The notes below the pieces were generated by a model that saw only the letters and a list, made by a program, of their open reading frames with translations, had not been told where the DNA came from and did not search any database. Position numbers and translations under genes: made by a program. A stretch of DNA of 64,000 nucleotides, from contig NCSJ02000175.1 in NCBI GenBank assembly GCA_002812745.2, positions 24,301 to 88,300 on the forward strand, written 5' to 3'. The stretch comes from Scytalidium lignicola. Its lineage: Eukaryota; Ascomycota; Leotiomycetes. Shown here in pieces: positions 11,000 through 23,263 of the stretch; within the stretch, counting starts at the first letter, position 1, and every line of letters begins with the position of its first letter.

Positions 11000-13530
11000 T
11001 TATATAACTTGCTGTTGGCGCTCCTTAATATAATTCAACGCACTCCCAGCCCTTAACCATCTAATTTGCCCATCGTGAAAACTATGAGTTAATTCCGCCG
11101 TCCAAACCTCACCACTAGCTGTGTTAACCTGCATGACAACCGGTACACCAGGCCTAAACTCGCCTTCCTCGATACCCATAAGTGTAATACGATCCTCCTC
11201 ACACATCCGATCATAATCTGCCGGATCTGCAAACGTCAACGGTAACATGCCCTGCTTCTTCAAGTTCGTTTCGTGGATCCGTGCGAAACCCCTCGCGATC
11301 ACTGCAACGCCGCCCAGGAACCGCGGTTCTAATGCAGCGTGCTCACGCGAGCTACCTTCGCCATAGTTATTATCACCGATAATACACCATTTGATTCCTT
11401 GCGAGCGTAATGACTCGGCGACTTGCGGAACGGGCTCCAACTCGCGTGTGGATGGATTAAGGGTATGGCCTAAGCTTTTAGTTGGACGGAATGCGTTAGT
11501 GGCGGCGATAAGCATATTGTTGCTGATATTCTCTAGATGGCCACGATACTTGTACCAGGGCCCGGCTGGGGAGATGTGATCTGTGGTGCATTTCCCTTTG
11601 ACTTTGATTAGGACTGCCATGTCTGTGGCATTGCCTCTCTCCCACGGTTTGAACGGTTTGAGGAGTTGAAGGCGATCACTTTCAGGGTCAATGTCAACTT
11701 TCGTATTTGATCTATCTGCTGTTTCTGGTGGCTGGTATCTGTCAACACCTGATAGAAATAAAGCAGGTATCTCGCGTGAGACGGGTGCTGAAAAGAGGAA
11801 TTCTTGACCCGATTCTCCAATCTGAACTGGATCAATACAAGGGTTAAATTCGAGATTGCCAGCAAAGGCGAAAGCAGTGACAAGCTCAGGAGAAGTGACG
11901 AAAGAGTGCGTGTTAGCGTTGCTATCATGTCGTCCGACGAAATTTCTGTTATAGCTCGATATGACTGAGTTCTTCTCGCCGTGTGGAACATCAACGTCTT
12001 TGCGGTCCCATTGTCCAACACAAGGTCCACAAGAATTGCTCAATACAATAGCTCCGGCATCACGGAGTTCTTGCAAGATTCCGTCGGCTTCGGCCGTTGC
12101 ACGAATCTGCTCACTACCAGGGGTTACTAGGAATGGTGTTCGGACGGTACTTAATCCAGCAGCTTTGGCCTGAGCGACAATATGTCGAGTTTTTTCTAGG
12201 TCTTCGTAAGAGCTATTTGTACAACTTCCCACCATACTATGGCTAATGTTGCGCGGCCAGTCGCTCTTAGATACAGCATTCTTGAGCTGAGAGAGTGGGT
12301 GTGAGAGGTCCGGCGTGAACGGACCATTAATATGTGGTTCAAGAGTATCCAGATCGATCTCGATGATCTCGTCGTAATATGCTTCAGATCCAGCATCTGC
12401 ACTCAACAAGATTTCGCCGAAGGTAGCCGCCGACCCAGCAATGCCAGCCCGCCTGGTTGCAGTGAGATATCGACCAATAGCGTCGGAATACGGGAAGATA
12501 CATGAAGTCGACCCTACTTCAGCCGACATATTGCAGACAGTTGCCATTGCAGTGGCTCCAAGGGATTGGGTCCCGGGGCCGAAGAATTCGATGATCTTGC
12601 CCTTACCACCGGAAACAGTGAGGATCCCAGCAAGCTTACAGATGATGTCTTTTGATGAAGTCCAACCCTGTAATCTTCCAGTGAGTCTGACACCAATGAC
12701 TTTCGGGCATTGAAGTTCCCATGGCATCCCAGCCATAGCATCAACAGCGTCAGAGCCCCCAACTCCAATTCCAAGCATACCCATGCCTCCCGCGTTCGGA
12801 GTATGCGAATCGGTTCCAATGATCAAGCCTCCGGGACTGCCCAATATCAGCTCGAATCTCCTTTAATACCTTAAACATAAAAATACTCACAAGGCATAAT
12901 TCTCAAAAATAATGGTGTGGATGATTCCTGCCCCCGGTCGCCAGAAACCTATACCGTATTTCTTGGCGGCGCTGCTCAGAAACTGATAGACTTCTCGGTG
13001 CTCTCCTAATGCTCGCTCGAGATCTTCTTCTGCTCCCTTCTCCGCGACAATCAGATGGTCACTATGGACTGTCGTTGGCACTGCCACAGTCGGAAGGTCA
13101 GCACTAATGAATTGTAATAATGCCATAGTTGCAGTCGCATCATGGCACGCTACACGGTCAGGTCGGAGATAAAGCATGCTCTTTCCACGCTGAATCTCGT
13201 CTAAGATCCATGGCTGCTCCTCGTTTGGAATCAGGTGGCTGTAGAGCAGCTTTTCTGACAATGTGAGAGGTCGACTGGAGCCGCGCTTGATAGCTTCTAA
13301 GCGCTGAATCTGTGCAGCATAATCCAAAACATTATTCTGTGAGGCAGTCCATGTTAGCATCCACATCCGTTTTGCTCAATTTTCCATCACTCTAGAGACA
13401 GCCACTATACCTGCTCAAGAGGACTGATCGAAACACGAGGAACTGTGGTTGCTAGTCCGCGAACAGTTCTTCTGAAGAAGCATGATCCACGGGGTATTTC
13501 CAAGCCTCCGGAGAGCCTCAATCGCAACAT
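11000..13530 (-). CDS. Aconitate hydratase, mitochondrial-type paralogue
   Basis: Exons 13530-13411, 13336-12891 and 12836-11000 encode 800 aa. Splicing of the second intron restores [19 protein letters not shown] across the junction. The N-terminus ([20 protein letters not shown], then [10 protein letters not shown]) is a typical mitochondrial presequence. Key aconitase elements are present: [19 protein letters not shown], the Fe-S ligand motif [27 protein letters not shown], and [14 protein letters not shown] with the catalytic Ser. The protein should isomerise citrate or isocitrate, or a related tricarboxylate, with a 4Fe-4S cluster. It departs from the housekeeping enzyme at conserved spots: [14 protein letters not shown] in place of the usual RNFTGRNDANPATH. 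It therefore looks like a specialised paralogue rather than the TCA enzyme. The neighbouring regulator, porter and amidohydrolase suggest a catabolic role (inference). Confidence 0.92.
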
Positions 13531-14742
13531 ATTTGCGAATTTCTCACCCTGCTCTCAATTGACTTGCTAGAAGGCACGGGTATAACGAACTAAACATCGT
13601 GGTTTGGATATTGATCCATCTTTGCGAAGGAAGCTAGAAAAAAGAAGAGCTCGGCAATTCTGACTGAAATTTGAAACTAGCCATTTTGCTCCGAATTCTC
13701 GACCTACAGTTATTTCAAATTGGGTCTAGCCATAACTCATACAGAACTTCTACAGCGTGGGGTTTTGCAGAAGCACCACTACCAACAGTAACATTTGAGA
13801 AGGCAGGGTGGTGGGCAAGGGTGGGAGGTCCCTGACACGGAGCCACCCGTCTCACTGAAACAGGCAAGTGGGGCCATGGAGTGCTCCGTCCGCCCCGTCC
13901 CGAGAAAAGCCGAGGCGCATAAATCATAATTTTGGTTTAAGATACTTAGTATAAGTTACTTATTTAGCATCAGTATAGTGCAATCTTAACAGGCTAAGAG
14001 TAAATATATTGTTCTAACTTTAAACAGTAGAATATTAAAATAAAATATTGAATATAATAACCTATCTTTTAGTATTTCGAAAAATTTCTGAACTTTTAAA
14101 ATTTATTATATTTTGTGAATGCTTTTGATAATAAGATCGATAAATATACATATTACAGATTTGATTGTTAGATTTTAAAGCCTTTTATACTCTCACGTAC
14201 TAAGTATAATGATGTTTATTATGCACATGAATACTATATATCAGACTTTACCCTGCGCTAGGAGACTTGGGATTCAACACCGTCCTCAAATCTCCTTTTT
14301 GATAAACTAGAAATCCTTCTAGGAAAGGGCTAATGGGACATGCAGGCCCAGTATAATATAAGCCAAGACAGATACCCGTCCAGAATTCTCGAATGCTAAA
14401 ATAATCATATTCGGTGAGTCCTACCTGACTGATACGTTATCTCTGGCAGATAAACATTATGTCACCCATCCATAGAGCTTCAATTTTGGAACTCCTATTT
14501 AGACTTTTATAAATACTAATTTCTAGTAGACCCCGTTCTTACGTTTGGGTTAGTCTTACCTGTTCTTTCGTGAATCAGGGACTTTTGAAGTTGTGCTGTG
14601 GGCAGAGAGCTCATAAAAAGCTAGTCCAAAAATAACAACTCAACTCATCCTTAGATGGTGAATCATTCACNAAAAAAAAAATGAAAATGAATAAGAAAAT
14701 AAGAGAGACACCACATTTTGCTAGAACTACCGAACCAGCATC
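13531..14742. other. Intergenic region with AT-rich block
   Basis: No gene seen. About 13928-14240 is strongly AT-rich compared with its flanks, consistent with old repeat-derived DNA worn by C-to-T mutation. An undetermined base lies at 14671 before a run of A. Confidence 0.5.
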
Positions 14743-17610
14743 CTAGAGAAAGTTCCAACCAATGTCCCCTTGAATAAACTCCGCCAGGAAACCCTCAACC
14801 TCAGGATCCATGTATTGAGAACCATCTACACTCAAGGCACTACTGTTCCGGAAAACAATTGTTGGGTTGACAGGACCACGCGCACTCTGATTCTCTGGAC
14901 CGGACGAGTGTTCAGAAGGTGGTTCCAGAGATTCACCATTTGAACTCCAGTCAACTTCGGCGTTGGACGTACCCATCGAATTTGCAAAGTCGTTACCTGC
15001 TAAAAGCATTTGATTATAGGGAGCAGCAGAAACTGTTTCCTGTTGCTGAGCGGAAGCGAGATCTCCTGCAGACCAATTACGCGCGTTATGCTGCCGGCCA
15101 ACGCCAAAGGAGCTATTCTGCATCATGTTAGAGCTGGGCTCCGCTGTAGTAAGGTTCCCGCTGCCTATGGTAGGTATCTCGTGGGCTCTTTGTGAGCCGC
15201 TAGTACCGCTTGGTAGGGATGCTAATTTTCGAATAGTCAGATCGACAATCTTCTCGAAGCTAGCCTTTCCCTTCTTCACAGATGGCCACCATTCGCCAGC
15301 AACACTAAGGAGATTAGAGCAAATTCGCAGGTCTCTAGACATCTCCGTGAGCGTCGTGGATTCTTGCACTGCCTTGGAAGTCCAGAAGCAGTAGATCATT
15401 GTTGCCCCTGACGCAAAAACACTTTGCACACTGCGCCAGCTCTGACGTAGGTTATCCATCTCATGGAGAACACTATAGCCTCGGAGCCTCTGAGATGCGC
15501 TACGGAAACAAAGAGAGAGGCTAGCCTCGCTTGGGACTGGATATACTTGAGATGGTTGATATAGAAGCATCATTGCAGCGTGAAATTGGACCTCCAGCTT
15601 CGTACAGAGTCTTCGGCACTCATCTTGTGGCATTTCTTGATCCAGTTGATGAGATACATTCGCGAGCTCTGCCTGCCAATCCCTAAGCCTGGTATGCATG
15701 TCTGCTTGCCATCCATCTAGATCTGTCGGCCACACAAAGCTATTTAACCCGGTTGGAAGATGGTACAGGAGCAATTTGATTTCTGAAATATAGCGGTCAA
15801 GTTTGAACCGATGGATAGAATATGGAGCCGTTGCTGTTGTCGAATATCTTGGATGGAAAAACCCAATCGACTCAGACTGCCGCTCGCTCTCGAGGTCTTT
15901 AGCAGCAGGTATCTCCACATCGAACGTCTCATCACGAAAACCCAGCGGACGCCCTTGGATACTGGCGACAGATCTATTTCACGGATCAGTTTGGTGCATA
16001 GGATGTAAGTAGTGGGGTGAAAACGAACCTGTCTAGCGAATAAACACTCCAGAACACAAATCGGCGAGTGTTCCAATATGCCGCTGGTAACTGCGTGGTA
16101 TCACCGAACTCTCTATGTATTCCTATGTCGATGCAGTTGGCCATACATATATGGACCATAGTCCAGACGTTAACCTGGGCAGGCGTTGTAAGGCTGTGGA
16201 CAGTAAGGAGAAGTACGCATTGCAGCGACGCCATGGAAGTTCCTGCAAAACACTCTCTCGACACCGACATAGCCGCTCGGTAGAATCTAGCGGGTGTATA
16301 GTCGTATATGCGTCGATGAGTTCTTATAATGGAAGCTAAGTCAAAGACCATGAAAACATGGAAAGCAGCAATCTCTATAGAGATAGGTATGGCCTCTTTT
16401 TCAGCGACGAGATCTATCTCTCCATTATAGGCAAATGGCTGTATGCTATTTGGCCAGCCATTACGTCCTATAGAGAACTCCGACCCAATTGTGCTACACT
16501 GATATAGCGCTTCAACCGCACAAAGGAGGGACGGTAAATGGAGCACCGGATGTTCTGGATGGATTTGAGCGATATACTCCTCGAGAAGCTCCTTCGCGTC
16601 CTCCTGAGGCGGCAAATCCTACGCATTCATCTTAGTAAAATGAATCAGTCATATCTTGCATTGCAGGCTAGTGAGATTTACCTGCTTCAAGGTCGAGTAT
16701 AGAGCATCATAGAAGTCTGGTGAGGGACGAGGTAGCTTAACTTGTTGACGACTTGAACTATCAGATCTCGGGTTTGGAATGGATGAAGTTGAATTAGTAG
16801 CAGTATGAGCGTGAGAGTAGCCCTCTACAGCACCATCGGCTCCTATCAAGCGGGCAAACAGCAAACCAGATGAAGAGCCTAGATAATGCGTCTGGCGAGA
16901 GTCGGAGTTTAGAGACAGCATTCCAAAATTGACGGCTACCGAACGTGCCTCGTCCGAGAAAGTTGTATCTCTCTCTGACTCAGCAATCCATGAATATGGC
17001 CGCTTGGCTGGTGCGCAGGAGGACTGTGGCCAGTCCTGTGGGCTAGTGGTATTGGATGGAGCCGGCGTGACCATAGTCATCTCATCTTCTGGTTGACCTT
17101 CATGCCGTTGCGGGGAGCACTGCGTGTCTGGTGAGGTCCGCATCTGGGGTCGTCTCAGCCCATCTGCGAAGGACAACTCCACCTTGGGACCAGTGGACAA
17201 GTCGAAATCGGGAAGATGGGTGCGGATGACATCTTCAAGCCACTGGATGCGGGCTCGAGCGTTGATGGAGAAGCTGGGACAAGCCAGTCAGCATTTAATA
17301 TTATTAAAAGATAAGATGCACGATCCCGCTTTATATTATCTTATCTCATCTTGTCTTAACTTACCTTCGTGGAATTAGCTGTTCAGCATTGCGCCCATCG
17401 ACATCGAGGCAATGTGCTCCGGCCTTTGCACAGTTGCTGCAGGCGGGCACCTTTCCATCGCACTATGAGACCCTTTAGATGATGCTACGGAAAAGCAGAG
17501 GACTTTCTACTTGGAGTATTACTTGCCCTGATGCGCCTAGTCCTACACCTCTGGCACGCGACCCGTACCTTCTTGAGCGCGCCACTAGAACCTGAGTCAC
17601 GAGTATTCAT
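14743..17610 (-). CDS. Zn2Cys6 transcription factor with fungal_trans domain
   Basis: Five exons: 17610-17527, 17462-17365, 17273-16682, 16618-16029 and 15961-14743 (860 aa, all phases agree). The binuclear zinc cluster is Cys19, 22, 29, 36, 39, 46 (CQRCRTRRIR then CDGKVPACSNCAKAGAHC). It is split by an intron with a GC donor and AG acceptor. The middle homology region contains WSVYSLDSIQGRPLGF at the exon 4/5 junction, the usual fungal_trans signature (SLDR..LGRPL). Serine-rich low-complexity stretches occupy about residues 110-240, and the acidic end reads EGFLAEFIQGDIGWNF. It is a nuclear DNA-binding activator, divergently placed 725 bp from the MFS porter that starts at 18336, which suggests the porter is a target. 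No inducer can be read from the sequence. Confidence 0.92.
17463..17526 (-). other. GC-AG intron inside the zinc-cluster codons
   Basis: A 64-nt intron with donor AGG|GCAAGT and acceptor ATAG. Removing it joins CQRCRTRRIR to CDGKVPAC and restores the exact Cx2Cx6Cx6Cx2Cx6C spacing in phase 0. No GT donor nearby gives that result. The donor fits the strong consensus expected of rare GC-AG introns. Confidence 0.85.
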
Positions 17611-18335
17611 CGTCCTTGCGGTGGATGAACGGCATCTGAGCTTCTGGTTCCACAGTTAAGTAGCGACTTTGATTGCGAAGAGATCTGCGAATTACGACCG
17701 CCAGTGTATGATATGTGCAAGGAACTGTCGAGCTATACGGCGGGGTGGATGAACCGCGTGAGAGAATTGCAACGTCGTTCAGGGTTTGCAGGAAGTTTGC
17801 GGGCGGGGTTAACATCCGTTTCCCCCCGCTGCAGCGTAAGGTCCAGCATGGTAAGAGCAAAGCTAATTGGCACAGAGCTTGCTGGTAATTGGCATCAGCA
17901 ACGGACGAGGTTCTGGCTGTTGGAATTCTCACGAATCTCTTTGGTCTCTTTATTTACAACTCCTTATCGACCCCTTCGGATGCGCCGACTGGATTGCCCC
18001 GAGTGTCTTCCGGAGCGCTCCAGATACGACTGTAGTAGCAAAAGGTTCGATGCAACACTACCCTCAACATGCTACCACCTTGAACCCTTGATTGCACCAT
18101 GGCCGACTCAAGACACAGGCCAATAGGCCTTGCGGGGTATCTGCACATCCTGGAGAACCGTTGGGAAGGGTGCTTGGTACGACTGCTATTAAATGAGGTG
18201 ACTCCCATTCCGGCGGGTTATCTGCTCGTTGGTGACCATTCAATGCAGTGAAACCCTTATTTTTCGTCGCCTTTGTTCTCATTGTTTTCTTTCTTCTCTC
18301 CCACGCCAATTGAAGTTGGAAAGGAAGCTATAAAT
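17611..18335. promoter_or_regulatory. Shared divergent promoter, regulator / MFS porter
   Basis: The 725 bp between two divergent start codons contains no supported gene. A 140-codon open frame at 17704-18126 has no recognisable product. Common regulation of the two flanking genes from this interval is an inference from position only. Confidence 0.4.
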
Positions 18336-20148
18336 ATGGGCGCGGCCGGTGGTGGATTCAATGCCGCTGCCTTCAAAGCGGTGCCGCGAGAGGCGCTGCG
18401 ATGGAATATCTGGCTGGCCGTTATTTGGGGCTCTTACTGTGGCGGTCTTCATGGCTTTAATACAGCCAACATCTCCGGCGCTATGAGCCTGAAACCCTTC
18501 GTGCGAGACTTTGGCTTCGACAAGCTCACCAAAGCCGAGGTCTCGGATCGCCAAGGTTGGGTGGTCTCTTGTATGCTTTTGGTATGCGCAAACCCAAAAA
18601 TATATGGTGTCTTCCATATTTTTATATTCATATAATTTACTTACGAAGAATAAATAGGGTCAACTCGTCGGTGTAATACTTTCGGGTCCCCTGGGAGAGA
18701 GCAAGGGTAGAAAACCCACCATTTTCGCAGCTGCAACCTTCTACAGTATTGGAGCCATAATGATGGCCGCCAATTTTGGCTCATACAAAGAGTTAATCGC
18801 CGGTCGAGTTTTCTCTGGCCTTGGATCGGGCTTTGGTATGACGGCTGGAGCAGTTTATATCTCGGAGATCGCTCCTCGCAGCCTCCGTGGGTGCATGGCT
18901 ACCTTCTACAACATCAATATCATGGCTGGAGTGGCTGGGAGCTACTGGATCAACTACGGCTCTCTTCAACAAATTTCAAGCTCAAGCAGCTGGCAGTGGC
19001 GCACGACACTTGTTCTGCAATTGATCCCTGCCATCATTCTTTTCCTGGGCCTGCCATTCTTCCCCGAAAGCCCCCGTTTCCTCATGCTTACAGGAAAGAA
19101 CGAAAAGGCAAAGCAGGCCTTATTAGGTCTTAGAAACCTTCCTGAAGATCACCCCTATTTCCGAGAAGAGTTTGACGAGCTGCAATCCAAGGTTGTCGCG
19201 GATGCGGAGCAGGAAAAAGGTCTCCAGGCCCTGAAGACGTTGATCCATTATTGTGCAACTGATCCTACCACCCTTAAGAGAGTAGTCTTCGTTATTCTCA
19301 TCCAGACCTTCTTCATCATGTCTGGAGGCAACTCTATCACATACTACGCTCCAAATATTCTTTCAACTATGGGCTTCAACTCCAATCAGGTGCTTCTCTT
19401 CACCGGTGTCTATGGTCTCATTAAGGTCATCTCTGTTTTGCTATACGCCTTTTTCCTCACTGATCGCTTTGGCCGACGTCCTCTACTCATCTTCGGCTCA
19501 GCCACCGATATGCTCTGCACACTCTATCTAAGCGTGTTCCTTGGTGTTGTCAATATTAAAGCAGGCGCTCCAGCTTCCCCAGCCGCATGGGTGGCTATCG
19601 TTGCTATCTGTATCTTCGCTATTGGTAAGTTGCCTATCATAACTCCCTTTTCATTTTGCTTTTGTGTATATAGAGTATCAGAACAAGGCTAACTATTCGG
19701 GCTGACAGGTTATGGTTTTGGATGGGCTCCTGCCTTCTCCCTTAGTGTCTCAGAGATCTGCCCAACCCGTACCAGAGGCACGATCGTGACTATTGCCTTT
19801 ACCTACCAGAACGTCTTAAACTTTGGCATTACCCGCGGATTCCCTAACATGGTCGAGGCTATGCATGCTTGGGGTCCTTTTGCTCTCTTTACCGCGTGCA
19901 CCTTTGTTGGCACCATTTGGGTATACTTGGCCTTCCCCGAGTGCAAGGGCCAAAGTATGGAGAGCATGGATTATTTGTTCATGCTTCCTTGGTATAAAGT
20001 TGGCCGTTATCATATCCACCACCCGCAGGATACTAATATCACGAGCTCGGATTTTGATCAATTGGTAAGAGCTGATGGAGTGAACGTCGCCAAAACCGAG
20101 AAGGGAGATGCGACCAGTCAGGAGGAAGAGGTAAGGAGGTCGGTGTAG
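18336..20148 (+). CDS. MFS sugar/quinate-type porter
   Basis: Exons 18336-18581, 18658-19624 and 19709-20148 give 550 aa. It is a twelve-helix major facilitator of the sugar porter family (plasma membrane, proton-coupled uptake of sugars, quinate or related compounds). Signatures present are GPLGESKGRKPTIF after helix 2, the half-domain PESPRFLM, DRFGRRPLL in the second half, and the cytosolic tail from LAFPECKGQSMESMDYLF onward. The N-terminus MGAAGGGFNAAAFKAVPREA is short and cytosolic. A second possible read-through in the 3' intron (19625-19708) stops at once, so splicing is required. It is divergent from the Zn2Cys6 regulator and co-directional with the amidohydrolase 550 bp downstream. 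The substrate cannot be fixed; an acidic or aromatic substrate would fit its neighbours. Confidence 0.92.
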
Positions 20149-20702
20149 ATCGATTGATCAAGGTATGCATGCTGAAGGCCGGAACTAATTGTCGGGTGCG
20201 TGTATTTCATACAAAACTGCGGGATATTTGGGACGGAACGGACTTTTTTCTGTTAAGACAATTCCTCTATGAGTGGTTTCATCTAAACATTGTCTAACTA
20301 GCAATTTAAAGAAGAGTTGCTTGGAATGAAGAAGTACTTGGACTTAAGTTAATAAATTTAGCCCGATATTAGTTGCCGAGACTAAAGAAAAGCTGTGACC
20401 TTCCTCCCACTCTCAATCGCCGCCACTGAAGCTGACTAGACACGGAGCACTCCATCTTACCTCTCTTCCCATTCTTCTCCTCCCATTCTCCCTTCTCCAA
20501 TTCCTTCTCCGCCAATTCGCTCCAAAATGGCACAGGAGTGTTCAAAGCCGATCTAGAGGGATCTAAAATGCCTAGTTCTCTCCTAACAGGGTAAACCTCG
20601 TACGGGACCCACCTTGAGAGGACGGGAATTCATATCATGGACTGACCTCCAGCTCATTGTTCTGTTGTAGAACGAAAAGTATCTTGGAGGATAAAGGCGA
20701 CT
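20149..20702. promoter_or_regulatory. Intergenic region with pyrimidine-rich promoter tract
   Basis: Between two same-strand genes. A CT-rich tract lies at about 20456-20520, upstream of the amidohydrolase start, as is common in fungal promoters. No other gene is seen. Confidence 0.4.
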
Positions 20703-21750
20703 ATGGGAGCTCTTGATACAGAAAACCGAATCAGTGATGCTCCTCATGGGTCGTCAACAGCGTTGTTACCAAATGGCGGCTGGGATGTCCATCATCACAT
20801 CTTCGAGCGTAAGGGGAAAACACCAATTCTATCTCCATCATCAAGAAAATTTGAATACACTCAGCTAACGAGAGGCAAAAAAATCAACAGCATCCCGTTT
20901 CCCCTATCACCCGAACCGCCATCTAACCCCTCCACCGGCTTTAGTGGCCGAATTCCTGAACTTCAAGCGCAAACTCGGTCTCACCCACTCAACACTGACA
21001 CACGGTCTCTCCTACGGGGATAATTGCACCTCTCTGACGCATTTCATCCAAGACCTAGATCCCAAATACACCCGGGGCATCGGCGTCCTGGACCCCGAGA
21101 CCACACCAGATGCCGACCTCCAAGCCATGCGCGCAGCCGGAGTGCGCGGCATCCGCGTGAACCTGTATATCTACAAGGCCATGGACGACGTCGAGCGACA
21201 GAAAATGGCGCTGCGGGCGCATGCGCGACGCATCAAGGACGCTTGTCCGGGCTGGAGCATGGCATTTACACACACGCACCCGGAATTCTGGGGCGAGCTG
21301 CGAGGAGTGATTGTGGATGAAATCGCGCCTTCTGGTATCCAGCTGGTGACTGATCACTTCGCGCTTCTCAAGGCTGAGAGTATGTTGCCTGCTGGAACCA
21401 GTGTAGAGCAGCAGCCTGGGTTCAAGGAAATCATCGAGCTCGTTCGAAATGGGAATCTCTGGGTCAAGTTAAGTGCTCCGTATCGCGTCAGTGAGATGGC
21501 ACCAGGGTATGAGGATGTCAGAGTGCTGGTGCGGGCTTTGGTCGATGCGAACCCACGGCGGGTGCTTTGGGGCAGTGACTGGCCGCATACACCTCGGATG
21601 AAGGTTAGAACATACGAGGAGGCGATGAAGGAGACACCGTATCTTGAGGTTGATGATGAGGCTTGGTTACGGAGCTTGAAATCGTGGTTTTCGAACGAGG
21701 AGTGGGAGCTTCTCATGAACCAGAACCCGCAAGAACTGTATGGAGGGTAA
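20703..21750 (+). CDS. Amidohydrolase-2 family (PDC hydrolase / 4-sulfomuconolactonase-like)
   Basis: Two exons, 20703-20808 and 20891-21750 (82-nt intron, phase 1), 321 aa. Splicing creates WDVHHHIFEPSRFPYHPNRH, the expected start of the barrel. Metal and active-site candidates are the HHH triad near residue 30, a second THTHPE, TDHF, and WGSDWPHT near the C-terminus with the conserved Asp. Proteins of this type hydrolyse lactones or pyrones, for example 2-pyrone-4,6-dicarboxylate or muconolactones. They are usually cytosolic and metal-dependent or metal-independent by subgroup. It is co-directional with the MFS porter and convergent with the ATP-grasp gene 210 bp downstream. The specific substrate is unknown. 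Confidence 0.9.
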
Positions 21751-21960
21751 TGTAGTAGCCAAGACTTCGTTGCAAGGAATGTATGCTACCGAAATAGATA
21801 TTTGAATCTCTTGTTAAAGGTTACGATGTAGTCTTGAGCAATTGATAATACATAAGTTCATAACTGTACCTCCCTGCCTGAGTTATTTCACTTTTTCTCT
21901 ATACACGCATCAATGGTGCCCTATAGAGTGCCCTATAGAGAGCCCAATTCATCTATTATC

Positions 21961-23263
21961 TTACTTCCATCTCCTAAGCTCTCCTAGCTCTCTTGCCCCC
22001 TTCAAACAAACTTCTAAGTACTGAGCATAACTCCATCCTAACGAGGCGGCTGCCATGGCCGTCAAACTCGCCTGGTTCTCCCGTCCTGGTCTACCTGGTC
22101 CCGTCGCGTTCGGCTTCATATTCACATCGAACATGGCAAACTTCGCTCCCTCCTCGGTGGATGCACGTCTAACATCGATGCGGATTGGAGCTGTCGGACG
22201 GAGCAGTTCAGCAGCGGCCTCACACTCGCGGCTGATGGCGGCGTAGGCTGGGTCAGCGGCGTATTCAGCTGGCGTGATGGTGCGGGAGTTGGCGGTGACA
22301 GCAACGATGCCGTTGTATGGCGCGATACCGTCTTCGTGGTTGAATCGGGTTACGATAGGAAGAGAGTAGTATTTTAAAGTGTCAGGTAATGGATATGTAG
22401 TGGCACGAGACTTTTCTGAGAAGCGTGTTGTCTGTGGTGATGAGGTGGAGGATGGTGATGGTGATACGAGAGCAGGAGGCATTACTGTTACGGTGGCTTC
22501 TTCACCAACGAGGAACTGCTCGATCATGATCTCCGGGCTCTCACTGAAGAGCTTATTGATATGGTCTCGGAGAACTTGCTCGTCCTTACATACTTTCACA
22601 CCATGACTACCACGACCTCGGATTGGTTTGGCCACAATAGGGTAGTTGAAGCTACTGGTAGCATTATCTGTTTTGGATGGTTCATCATGTGTTGATAGAA
22701 TCCAGGCTTTCGGCAGAGTGAAGCTGCCATTCGCTCGTAGGAGGTCATTTGTGAGAGCTTTGTCGTCGTACTTTTCTACTAGATCCGGGGGTTGGCCTAT
22801 CAGCCGGACCTCATCTGGGATGTGCAGTGAGGTCTGAAGTGGATGCGATGAGAATAGAATAGTGTTTGCCCACAGAGTGTTGGCGCCTTGGGCGATGGCG
22901 GCGAGTATTCCATCTTCCGTATCTGGAAAACACCATCCTTCGTCTTTGGTTGGATCTGGTGATATTGTAGGAGTGATGACTTCGTGGTTGTACTTGCGCA
23001 GCACATATGCTATATCTGCGCCAGAATCTTGATAGCCTGTATCTCGAAAAGCAGCAAGATACTTGTTAGTTCGTGTAGGGTGGATTTTTTAAGAATGGAA
23101 GGGCCACCCAAACAGGACTGTCTAAATTTTCTCTGAAGTAGAAACCAAAGCAAATTGATCACTTACCACCCGGTTTGAGTGGCTTCTTGACCCCATTAAT
23201 GATGGGTGGAGGCACAGCCTGATATAGCACGGCGACACGTTGTCCAACGCTAGCCGATGCCAT
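21961..23263 (-). CDS. ATP-grasp ligase, D-Ala-D-Ala-ligase-like
   Basis: Exons 23263-23167 and 23036-21961 (130-nt intron, phase 1) encode 390 aa. The start MASASVGQRVAVLYQAVPPP was chosen over an upstream in-frame Met because the family begins here. The junction gives KPGGYQDSGADIAYV. ATP-grasp features are the nucleotide-binding strand YPIVAKPIRGRGSHGVKV (about 164-181) and the Mg-binding segment MFDVNMKPNATGPGRPG near residue 335. Such enzymes join a carboxylate to an amine or similar nucleophile using ATP. Fungal members of this type are common, and their substrates are largely unassigned. It is convergent with the amidohydrolase. No targeting signal is seen, so it is probably cytosolic. 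Confidence 0.88.

Noticed and set aside
11608..12030. 140-codon frame antisense-phase within the aconitase
   Set aside because: Shadow of the aconitase coding region in another frame; no homology.
17704..18126. 140-codon frame in the divergent promoter
   Set aside because: Composition and overlapping frames on both strands look random; no family seen.
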